Of a stretch of DNA of 5,447 bases, positions 1 through 5,447 are shown piece by piece (position 1 is the first letter of the stretch; each line of letters begins with the position of its first letter). The stretch covers positions 1 through 5,447 of the forward strand of contig CAIWIS010000661.1 in the NCBI GenBank assembly GCA_903912795.1. The letters are read 5' to 3'. The DNA is from an uncultured Bacteroidales bacterium. Its GTDB lineage: Bacteria; Bacteroidota; Bacteroidia; Bacteroidales; Paludibacteraceae. The translations under genes and the position numbers were made by a program. Below the pieces are notes generated by a model, which saw only the letters and a program-made list of their open reading frames with translations, was not told the origin of the DNA and did no database searches.

Positions 1-663
1 ACCAACAACTGGAGTCGCAAGTAACTGAATCCACGAGGCAGCATAAATGGACCATGGGAATAATGGCATATTGAAAAACTTCATTCCTGGAGCTCGCATA
101 CGATGTATGGTAACAATAAAATTTAACCCAGTTAAAATGGATGAAAATCCAAGTACAAAAGCTGCCGAAGTAGCCAAAATTACGCTAGTGCCAGTTGATG
201 TTGAATAGGGTGCATAAAATGTCCAACCAGTATCGGGTGGTCCTTGGCGTAAAAACTGAGTGAGAATTGCCATTATACTCCCTACAATAAAAATCCACCA
301 CGAAAAGCGGTTGAGTTTAGGGAAAGCTACATCCTTGGCGCCAATATGCAATGGCAATAGAAAATTACCAAATATGGCTGATAATCCAGGTATAACTACC
401 ATGAAAATCATTATTACACCGTGAACCGTAAATAAACCATTATAAGTTTGTGGTTTTACAATGGTTTCGCCAGGTGCTACCAATTCGAAGCGCATAACCA
501 AACCTAGAATTGCTCCTACAAAGAAAAAGGTTACTATTGAATACAGATATAATAATGCTATTCGTTTATGGTCGGTGGAAAAAATCCAACCAAAAATTCC
601 TTTATATTTACCTTGATAATCGAGATAACTCACATGTTTTTCGCTTTCTACTTCTTTACTCAT
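1..663 (-). CDS. ctaD: Cytochrome c oxidase subunit I (haem-copper oxidase, A-family), N-terminal part, runs off the left edge
   Basis: This frame is open from an ATG at 663 to the window edge: 221 codons of a protein normally over 500 residues long. It is the catalytic membrane subunit that reduces O2 to water and pumps protons. Visible marks are the N-terminal STDHKRI segment, an MRFEL motif whose Arg58 corresponds to the arginine that binds the haem a formyl group, and TVHGVIMIF with His81 as the first low-spin haem ligand. The D-channel set Asn100, Asp111 and Asn118 (in GNF, GAKDVAF and PKLN) has the spacing seen in A-type oxidases, and DTGWTFY follows. About four membrane helices and the start of a fifth are present. 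The binuclear-centre histidines, Cu-B ligands and cross-linked tyrosine lie beyond the edge, so activity and the A1/A2 subclass cannot be judged. The start overlaps the sco stop codon as ATGA, which implies translational coupling. No subunit II gene lies upstream. Confidence 0.95.
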   Translation of the reverse strand, partial: MSKEVESEKHVSYLDYQGKYKGIFGWIFSTDHKRIALLYLYSIVTFFFVGAILGLVMRFELVAPGETIVKPQTYNGLFTVHGVIMIFMVVIPGLSAIFGNFLLPLHIGAKDVAFPKLNRFSWWIFIVGSIMAILTQFLRQGPPDTGWTFYAPYSTSTGTSVILATSAAFVLGFSSILTGLNFIVTIHRMRAPGMKFFNMPLFPWSIYAASWIQLLATPVVG

Positions 664-1439
664 AATTCGGAGTTTTTGTTTTTTTTGCGGGGTCTAATTA
701 AATAAATTATAATAAACAGTAATAGGAAAAATGCAATTACTGTTCCAATTATTTTGGTTACATCTAATCCAAAGCGTTGATTGTCTTTGTCATAGCTGTA
801 GCACATTAACATTATTTTTTGAATGGTAGGACGTGCCTTTCCCTCGTTTGCTTCAGCAATTGCCAGTTTTACATCCATAGGTAAAAACGAAATTCCATAC
901 AAATAACGTGTAATTTTGCCTTGTGGACTTACAGCTATAATGGCCGAAGGATGAATAAAATCGAAACCTACAGCTTTGGTAATAAAACCTGTGGCATGTG
1001 TTATTTCATAAATAGTAGCGCTGTCTGTTGTTAAAAAAATCCAACCATCGCCATTTCCTGCTGAATATCTTTCTACAAAGCGTTTCTTTTTTTCTTTTGC
1101 TTTTTCAGGAGTGTCTCTAAAATTAAAACTGAAAGTTATAACCTGATAGTCTTTGCCTAACACCATGTCCGATTTCTTAATTACAGAACCAACGCCTTCG
1201 AGCAAAGGACTGCATAAACCAGGACAATCAAAATATACAAATGATAAAATGGTTGGTTTATTGATTAATTGTCTAAGTGTTACAGGTTCACCTTTATCAT
1301 TTGTAAATTTCAAATCCATTGGTAGTGTATCGCCCAAATGTTCAATTACTTGTACTTCTTCCGATTGATCAACTTGTGCAAAAACTAGTGATTGAATTGT
1401 AAAAGCAAAAAACAACAAAACTAAATATGTTTTTTTCAT
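660..1439 (-). CDS. sco1: Sco1/SenC/PrrC-family copper chaperone with C-terminal membrane anchor
   Basis: This 259-residue protein is a thioredoxin-fold Sco protein, a family that delivers copper to, or keeps reduced, the Cu-A site of cytochrome c oxidase on the outer face of the membrane. Residues 1-21 form a signal peptide ending near VFA-Q. The copper-binding CxxxC is Cys72-Pro-Gly-Leu-Cys76 in YFDCPGLCSP, and the third ligand is His163 in DFIHPSA. After the fold comes an MLMCYSYD segment (Cys213) and then a hydrophobic helix at about 229-248 followed by a basic tail, giving a C-terminal anchor with the domain outside. Classical Sco proteins are anchored at the N-terminus; I recall C-terminally anchored relatives with a CYxYD-like motif in other bacteria, but this was not searched. 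The gene lies 37 bases after the DoxX-like gene and overlaps the subunit I start by 4 bases, so its client is very probably that oxidase. Confidence 0.93.
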   Translation of the reverse strand: MKKTYLVLLFFAFTIQSLVFAQVDQSEEVQVIEHLGDTLPMDLKFTNDKGEPVTLRQLINKPTILSFVYFDCPGLCSPLLEGVGSVIKKSDMVLGKDYQVITFSFNFRDTPEKAKEKKKRFVERYSAGNGDGWIFLTTDSATIYEITHATGFITKAVGFDFIHPSAIIAVSPQGKITRYLYGISFLPMDVKLAIAEANEGKARPTIQKIMLMCYSYDKDNQRFGLDVTKIIGTVIAFFLLLFIIIYLIRPRKKNKNSEL

Positions 1440-1476
1440 GGCTGTCGAGTTTTGATAGCAGTTTATTTAAGTTTAA

Positions 1477-1857
1477 TTATTCCGCTTTTTTTTCATTATT
1501 TAGATAAAAAGCAATCATTAAGGAAGCGCCCATTAAAGCGGTATCTTGTAAAACTTCCATTAATGCCATGCTAAATAACTCAGGATAAAATAAGTTAGGT
1601 ATGTGGATGGTTGTAACCACAATTAATAACATAGCGGCAAGCCACAAACATGCTACTTTTACATATTTATTTAACACAATAAAAATACTAGATATTATTA
1701 ACAAAGCTCCTGATAATAACACAGTATACAAACTACTAGGAATTAGTGAGTGCTCTAGTTTTATTAAAAATTCGGGAGTCATTAAAAAATGAGTAATACC
1801 AATTATTGCAATTGGAATGGCGAATAAGATTCGACCTAGAAAAGCTAACTGTTTCAT
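1477..1857 (-). CDS. Small DoxX-like four-helix membrane protein
   Basis: This 126-residue, very hydrophobic protein has four predicted membrane helices at about residues 5-24, 40-62, 67-85 and 100-118. The opening GRILFAIPIAIIGITHF pattern (Gly8-Arg9 and a His-Phe pair at the end of the first helix) is typical of the DoxX/DoxD superfamily. DoxD was first described as the quinone-interacting part of archaeal thiosulfate:quinone oxidoreductase, but most bacterial DoxX-like proteins have no proven function. No metal-binding cysteines or haem motif are visible. It sits between the cytochrome c gene (40-base gap) and the sco gene (37-base gap), so it is co-transcribed with the respiratory genes and may be an accessory or assembly subunit. 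The family call is fairly secure; the role is unknown. Confidence 0.78.
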   Translation of the reverse strand: MKQLAFLGRILFAIPIAIIGITHFLMTPEFLIKLEHSLIPSSLYTVLLSGALLIISSIFIVLNKYVKVACLWLAAMLLIVVTTIHIPNLFYPELFSMALMEVLQDTALMGASLMIAFYLNNEKKAE

Positions 1858-1897
1858 ACTTTTGTTGATTTAAAGAATTTAATAAACTTGAAAAATA

Positions 1898-2794
1898 TTA
1901 TGACTTAAAAATCTTACGTAAATTTAATAGTAAATAGGCCAGCAACATGAGGAATGAGATTAAGCCCATTGAGTATAATCCTATTACCCACAAAGGAGCT
2001 TTGCTTACTACATTCCATATAGCACGTTTTTCGTTTAATGCGGGCTTGTCTGTTGGTATTCCGATATCAAAACTATCAGTTTTTTGAACTTCACCATAGT
2101 TTGCTTCAAACATTTTAACTAATACATTTAATTTTCCGGTTTTATCGCCAGGTATGTCAGTAGGAAATGCAATTGTAGCTTTGCCCATTGCATCCGTTTT
2201 TACCGATTTATCAACTTGAAAATTGCCAAAATAGCGTTTTACAAATAACGATACTTCAGCGCCTGCAATGGCTACAACTCCAGTTTTTTCGTTAGCTATA
2301 GCTTGAATAATAATTGATTGACTAGCTTTGTCGAACGTTGTTGTTAGTTTAACTAGTTTGCTTTTAGCTGGATCAAATTTCGAAAGTTGCTGTACATACT
2401 CTTTGTTAAAACCTCTGAGGTACGATATAATCAACCATTCTTTTTCTTCAGATAATATATTTTTAAAACTAGGCATTAGGCCAGCTCCATTTGTAACAAT
2501 ATATAGCAATTCTCCATCTGTTAATTGCTGAGATGCTTTTGTCGATAAATCGGGTGGGATAGGGTTCAATGATTTCAGACTATTGTTTTTACCCGGAGTG
2601 CCGTGGCATGATGCACAGTTGGCATTGTAAAGTGCTTCGCCTTGTGAGGCTGTCGTGGCATCAAATTTCAAATAGCTTTTTTTGTCTTTTTGGTCATCAG
2701 GGCTTTTCCAATTTCGTGCGTATAATGGTGCTGTTACTAAAAAAGCTAGCAAAACAAAAGCTATAATTCCAATATTATTTTTTTTCTGTATCAT
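1898..2794 (-). CDS. Membrane-anchored monohaem cytochrome c with a beta-sandwich-like domain
   Basis: This 298-residue protein has an N-terminal signal peptide (about 1-26, ending LYA-RN). A class I cytochrome c domain follows at about 45-130: the haem site is Cys60-Ala-Ser-Cys63-His64, and Met107 in GAGLMPSF is the likely sixth ligand, followed by the usual C-terminal helix (EEKEWLIISYLRGF). Residues about 150-245 look like a beta-sandwich of the Ig/transthyretin/carboxypeptidase-regulatory kind, with a GAEVSLFVKRYFG strand, a TDAMGKATIAFP turn-strand and an IPGDKTGKL segment. A single membrane helix at about 266-290 is followed by a basic tail, so both domains face the periplasm. The gene starts 9 bases after the NrfD-like stop codon. 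It is the only haem c protein in the window and is the likely link from the iron-sulfur/NrfD pair to the oxidase. The middle domain is judged from its strand pattern only; no copper-ligand set is visible in it. Confidence 0.9.
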   Translation of the reverse strand: MIQKKNNIGIIAFVLLAFLVTAPLYARNWKSPDDQKDKKSYLKFDATTASQGEALYNANCASCHGTPGKNNSLKSLNPIPPDLSTKASQQLTDGELLYIVTNGAGLMPSFKNILSEEKEWLIISYLRGFNKEYVQQLSKFDPAKSKLVKLTTTFDKASQSIIIQAIANEKTGVVAIAGAEVSLFVKRYFGNFQVDKSVKTDAMGKATIAFPTDIPGDKTGKLNVLVKMFEANYGEVQKTDSFDIGIPTDKPALNEKRAIWNVVSKAPLWVIGLYSMGLISFLMLLAYLLLNLRKIFKS

Positions 2795-2803
2795 GGTCTC
2801 AAA

Positions 2804-4117
2804 TTATTTTTGTTCTGTTTCACTGGCATGGTCTAAAGTTTCCTGAATAGGAATAATTGGAATTACTTTGGACAAAACTGTAACAATAAGTAAAACCATA
2901 ATCATTGGAGCTATCGTAACACCTATTTCGATAAGCGTAGGTGTGTAGATTTTAAAGTTTAAAGGAACATTTTGTATCGGTAAAAATGGATGTTCCATGG
3001 TGGGAACTACAATAATATATCGTTTAAACCACGAACCTATCAAAACCATTAATGCAATAACTAATATTGGTAAAGGTTTGCGAAATGGTTTAAATAATAG
3101 TAATATAATTGGGATTACCAATCCAAGTAATTGCGTAGCCCAAAACATAAAAGCATGACTGCCTGCAAACAATTCGTGAATGTGGAATGCTTCGGCACGT
3201 TTCATTTTGTAGGCTGGAACCATGTATTCATTCAAGTTAAAATACAAGTATACCAGCGAAACCAAAACTAATAATTTTCCAATTTTATCAAAATGGTAAT
3301 CAGTAATATATTCATTTAATTTAAAACTTTTGCGAAATACAAACATAGCAATAATAACAGCCGCTGTGCCCGATACAAATGCACCTGTCACAAAATAAGG
3401 TCCAAATATTGTTGAATCCCAACCTGCACGCGATGTATTTGCAAACAGCCACGATGTAACAGTGTGTATGGCTAATGCAACTGGAATTATAAATATTGCC
3501 AAAGCGCGTGTCGATTTTTTAATCAATTCATGTTGCTCTGGTGTGCCTTTCCAATTTAATGATAATAATGTGTAAATTTTTCGTGCAAAAGGTGGCAGTT
3601 TGTCCAATTTTTCTGAACATATTTTTAAATCGGGAATAAGTGGGATATAAAGGAATAATGTACTTATCAGCACATAAATAGTAACAACAGTTACGTCCCA
3701 AACTATAGGCGATTGAATTCGGCCGTGAATAAATACATTTAATAAGCGTTCAGGTCTACCCATATCCATAACTATGACTAAACCAGCTACAGCGGCAAAT
3801 GCCAATGCAATTATTTCGGCAATGCGAGCTAAAGGTGCTGCCCATTTCTGATTCAATAACGAAAGCACTGCGCTAATAAGCATTCCAATTAAACTTGTTG
3901 CTACAAAAAAAACGAAATTGGAAATATACATTCCCCACGATACATAATCGCCAAGGCCTGTTACAACCATACCATCTCTTAATTGTAAAAAATAAGCATA
4001 TAAACATACCACTAGCGATACACTTAAAATGCCCATCCAAGCCATAAAACTTTTGCTAAGCCTGATATGTCCAAGCAAATCAGCAATGATTTTTTCCGAA
4101 CTTTTTTTATCTGACAT
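2804..4117 (-). CDS. NrfD/PsrC-superfamily integral membrane subunit (ActC/DsrP/HmcC-like), putative quinol-binding protein
   Basis: This 437-residue protein has about ten hydrophobic helices (roughly 25-44, 60-80, 97-117, 138-160, 205-226, 240-260, 279-298, 321-342, 349-370 and 395-417). Classical NrfD and PsrC have about eight helices and are near 320 residues, so the size and helix count point to the longer ActC/ActF/DsrP/HmcC branch. Recognisable motifs are DMGRPER at 118-124 after helix 3, the FGPYFVTGAFVSG segment at 238-250, and the helix-9 exit WFKRYIIVVP at 363-372, which matches the R-Y/W-LIVVP pattern of ActC-like proteins. Polar and charged candidates near the membrane surface include Asp118, Arg121, Glu309, His312, His314 and His321. 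Family members exchange electrons between quinones and a partner ferredoxin-like subunit. Its partner here is the iron-sulfur gene 101 bases upstream. The initiator ATG at 4117 has no Shine-Dalgarno sequence, only an A/T-rich leader, as is common in Bacteroidota. Confidence 0.92.
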   Translation of the reverse strand: MSDKKSSEKIIADLLGHIRLSKSFMAWMGILSVSLVVCLYAYFLQLRDGMVVTGLGDYVSWGMYISNFVFFVATSLIGMLISAVLSLLNQKWAAPLARIAEIIALAFAAVAGLVIVMDMGRPERLLNVFIHGRIQSPIVWDVTVVTIYVLISTLFLYIPLIPDLKICSEKLDKLPPFARKIYTLLSLNWKGTPEQHELIKKSTRALAIFIIPVALAIHTVTSWLFANTSRAGWDSTIFGPYFVTGAFVSGTAAVIIAMFVFRKSFKLNEYITDYHFDKIGKLLVLVSLVYLYFNLNEYMVPAYKMKRAEAFHIHELFAGSHAFMFWATQLLGLVIPIILLLFKPFRKPLPILVIALMVLIGSWFKRYIIVVPTMEHPFLPIQNVPLNFKIYTPTLIEIGVTIAPMIMVLLIVTVLSKVIPIIPIQETLDHASETEQK

Positions 4118-4189
4118 AAATATTAATTTACTATTTTTCTATTTACCATTTTAAATACAGTCTGTCTTAAATTGTCCCATGTAAATTGA

Positions 4190-4217
4190 CTTGGTTCTTG
4201 AATCTTGGTTCTTGATT
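4190..4217. repeat. Four degenerate copies of a 7-base tandem repeat just after a stop codon
   Basis: On the plus strand the copies are cttggtt (4190-4196), cttgaat (4197-4203), cttggtt (4204-4210) and cttgatt (4211-4217). Read as two 14-base units, 13 of 14 positions agree. A weaker fifth copy, cttagat (4218-4224), includes the stop codon of the iron-sulfur gene (4221-4219). The array fills the start of the spacer between the iron-sulfur and NrfD-like genes. The period of 7 is not a multiple of 3, and the array lies outside the reading frame. No inverted-repeat structure or coding potential was seen. Confidence 0.75.
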
Positions 4218-4218
4218 C

Positions 4219-5181
4219 TTAGATTTGAAAATGCTCTGCAGCTTCTTCTTTGTCTTTTTCTTGGAAAGGATATTCTTTTCCTTTTGGAGGCAAGTAATAT
4301 ACACGTGGTTTTGTTCCCAATTCAGGCATTAAAGTATAACCACCATTATCGGCTAGTAATTTTCGGAAACGTACACTTTCTTTGGTTGTACCATTTGTAA
4401 CCACATCTTCGTTTTCGTCACCAAAATAATACACACCATTTGGACATGCTGATACGCACGAAGGCATATTTCCTTCACGTAATTTATCGGCACTAAATAA
4501 ACATTTAGTAATTGTACCTCTGCGTTGTGGTACATTTTGTTCTACATCGTAAATTAAATCCTTATCTTGCTCAGCAAATAGTGGTTCCTGCCAATGAAAT
4601 ACACGGGCGCTATATGGACAAGCTGCCACACAAAACCTACAACCAATACAGCGTTCGTTGTCGATAAGTACTATTCCATCCTGACGTTTAAAGGTAGCAT
4701 CAACCGGACAAACTGCTGTACATGGAGGGTTGTCGCAGTGCATGCATGGCTTAGGCATGTAAAATGGTTGAGTATTGGGTGTCTCTTGCATTTTCAACAC
4801 ATTAATATGGTGTTGTTCGGGACGTAAATGGTGAGCTTCTTGACATGCAGACATACATTTGCGAGCATTTCTACATTTCGAAAGGTCAATTACCATTACC
4901 CAGCGGCGGCCAGCAATACCATCGCGTCCACGTTGTTGCAAATAAGTGAATTCTTGGGCCGGTGTTTTTACAATGTCAATAATGGCATCTTTTTCAATTT
5001 CGACCAACTTATTTTCAGCAGTAAGTACTTTTACGCGTTGTTTGGCTGTCTTTTTTTTGTCGTAATTGAAACCTGCCCACACTGCGGCTCCACCCAAAAG
5101 AGTCCCAACTCCTGCCATTCCAATGTTTTGGAGAAAATCTCTGCGAGATTTATCGTTGGGTTTTTCGATTTGTTCACTCAT
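4219..5181 (-). CDS. Tat-exported ferredoxin-like iron-sulfur electron-transfer subunit (HybA/NrfC/PsrB/DmsB type), 14 cluster cysteines
   Basis: This 320-residue protein is the partner expected for an NrfD-type subunit and would relay electrons on the outer side of the membrane. The N-terminus carries a twin-arginine signal, SRRDFLQ at 12-18 with a hydrophobic stretch at about 19-37. Four cysteine motifs follow. Motif I is Cys103, Cys109 and Cys113, with Ala106 where the second Cys is expected. Motif II is Cys146, Cys149, Cys154 and Cys158-Pro. Motif III is Cys178, Cys181, Cys184 and Cys188-Pro. Motif IV is Cys227, Cys242 and Cys246-Pro, with Ser230 in place of the second Cys. No other cysteines occur, so the four-cluster family set of 16 is reduced to 14. 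Length is close to that of HybA. The ATG at 5181 is supported by placing the Tat motif near the N-terminus. It is the first gene of the operon. No molybdopterin catalytic subunit or hydrogenase is adjacent, which argues for a quinol-to-cytochrome role rather than a reductase. Confidence 0.93.
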   Translation of the reverse strand: MSEQIEKPNDKSRRDFLQNIGMAGVGTLLGGAAVWAGFNYDKKKTAKQRVKVLTAENKLVEIEKDAIIDIVKTPAQEFTYLQQRGRDGIAGRRWVMVIDLSKCRNARKCMSACQEAHHLRPEQHHINVLKMQETPNTQPFYMPKPCMHCDNPPCTAVCPVDATFKRQDGIVLIDNERCIGCRFCVAACPYSARVFHWQEPLFAEQDKDLIYDVEQNVPQRRGTITKCLFSADKLREGNMPSCVSACPNGVYYFGDENEDVVTNGTTKESVRFRKLLADNGGYTLMPELGTKPRVYYLPPKGKEYPFQEKDKEEAAEHFQI

Positions 5182-5447
5182 CCTTACTCGAAATTAAAGT
5201 TAATGTAAATTTTACGGCTAACGCCAAAACTTAAAAACTATCAGATTGCTAAATAATAAACAATACACTGTTAGTACGGTACAAATGTAAAATAAAGTTT
5301 TAATATATCCAAGTCATTTAATTATTTATTTAACGAAAAATCTATAAGTAAAAAGATATCTTAATCTAAATACTGGTTTTATTTTATTGATGTTCAATTA
5401 AATAATTTATTTATATTGTACTATTTATAGTAATGTATATATTACAT
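5182..5447. other. AT-rich leader and upstream region without a gene
   Basis: These 266 bases carry no credible reading frame on either strand. The sequence is very AT-rich. It contains the promoter candidate at 5282-5313. It also has a small GC-containing hairpin at 5216-5225, GGC and GCC around a 4-base loop, flanked by tttt (5210-5213) and aaaa (5226-5229) with a two-base bulge. The hairpin would lie in the 5' untranslated part of the message, about 30 bases before the first start codon. Nothing links it to a known riboswitch or leader family. No tRNA, terminator or second divergent gene is seen before the right edge. Confidence 0.6.
5282..5313 (-). promoter_or_regulatory. Bacteroidota-type promoter candidate for the operon
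   Basis: On the minus strand, TACATTTG (5289-5282) matches the Bacteroidota -7 consensus TAnnTTTG exactly. CTTG (5313-5310), whose TTG would be the -33 element, lies 20 bases upstream, within the usual spacing of about 17-23. A start of transcription a few bases downstream, near 5276, would give a leader of about 95 bases before the ATG at 5181. No comparable TAnnTTTG match was seen in the gaps between the downstream genes, consistent with a single transcript. This rests on motif matching alone. Confidence 0.55.

Noticed and set aside
1440..1476. A terminator or internal promoter in the short gaps between the DoxX-like, sco and cytochrome c genes
   Set aside because: The 37- and 40-base gaps contain neither a GC hairpin with a T-run nor a TAnnTTTG motif on the message strand.
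1153..2766. Shorter plus-strand open frames at 1153-1368, 1601-1792, 2328-2531 and 2569-2766
   Set aside because: Each lies inside a confidently identified minus-strand gene and has no motif, export signal or start context of its own.
4118..4218. A possible small peptide gene in the 101-base spacer before the NrfD-like gene
   Set aside because: The only ATG-started frame on the message strand is nine codons long (from 4181) and has no ribosome-binding context.
4191..4535. A plus-strand frame at 4191-4400 and a second minus-strand frame at 4353-4535
   Set aside because: Both are alternative readings of the end of the iron-sulfur gene; the minus-strand one is only a frame-shifted copy of its cysteine motif IV region.
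660..5181. A complete Alternative Complex III (actABCDEF) cluster
   Set aside because: Only an ActC-like protein, a protein resembling the ferredoxin half of ActB and one monohaem cytochrome are present; the multihaem ActA, ActD, and a second NrfD-like protein are missing, so the act gene names were not used.
1477..5181. A thiosulfate or polysulfide metabolism operon, suggested by DoxX-like and PsrC/NrfD-like proteins
   Set aside because: No molybdopterin catalytic subunit, rhodanese, DoxA or Sox protein is present, and the genes run directly into oxidase genes.
4828..5208. A 126-codon plus-strand open frame opposite the iron-sulfur gene, and a 77-codon one at 4594-4827
   Set aside because: They lie entirely antisense to a gene with clear cysteine motifs and a Tat signal; their translations show no recognisable domain and are rich in residues produced by reading those codons backwards.
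5430..5447. A palindromic sequence at the right edge (ATGTA-5 bases-TACAT, nested with GTAAT-6 bases-ATTAC)
   Set aside because: It is built only from A/T-rich low-complexity bases with a single G or C per arm, sits at the window edge, and is far from the promoter candidate; chance is a sufficient explanation.

Overview
The window is AT-rich and every gene is on the minus strand, so transcription runs from right to left. It holds five complete genes and the first 221 codons of a sixth that leaves through the left edge. Together they look like one respiratory operon. AT-rich leaders without a proper Shine-Dalgarno sequence, a TAnnTTTG-type promoter ahead of the first gene, and the protein families present all suggest a member of the Bacteroidota. 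This assignment is an inference from style; no taxonomic marker gene is present.

Layout in transcription order: an AT-rich leader (5447-5182) with one good promoter candidate; a Tat-exported ferredoxin-like iron-sulfur protein of the HybA/NrfC/PsrB type (5181-4219); a 101-base spacer carrying a small 7-base tandem repeat; a ten-helix NrfD/ActC/DsrP-like membrane protein (4117-2804); a monohaem cytochrome c followed by a beta-sandwich-like domain and a C-terminal membrane anchor (2794-1898); a small four-helix DoxX-like protein (1857-1477); a Sco/SenC copper-delivery protein with a C-terminal anchor (1439-660); and cytochrome c oxidase subunit I (663 to the left edge), whose start codon overlaps the sco stop codon as ATGA.

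The iron-sulfur protein, the NrfD-like protein and the cytochrome c form a credible electron path: quinol oxidised at the NrfD-like subunit, electrons through iron-sulfur clusters on the outer face, then to haem c, then to a haem-copper oxidase assembled with the help of Sco. This resembles a stripped-down Alternative Complex III (ACIII) placed directly upstream of its oxidase. The multihaem ActA, the large molybdopterin-like half of ActB, ActD, and the second NrfD-like subunit ActF are not in the window.

The most striking detail is in the iron-sulfur protein. It has 14 rather than 16 cluster cysteines. The two missing ones occupy equivalent positions (second Cys of motif I, now Ala106; second Cys of motif IV, now Ser230), so two of the four predicted clusters keep only three Cys ligands each. 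No RNA gene, CRISPR array, insertion sequence or convincing terminator was found.
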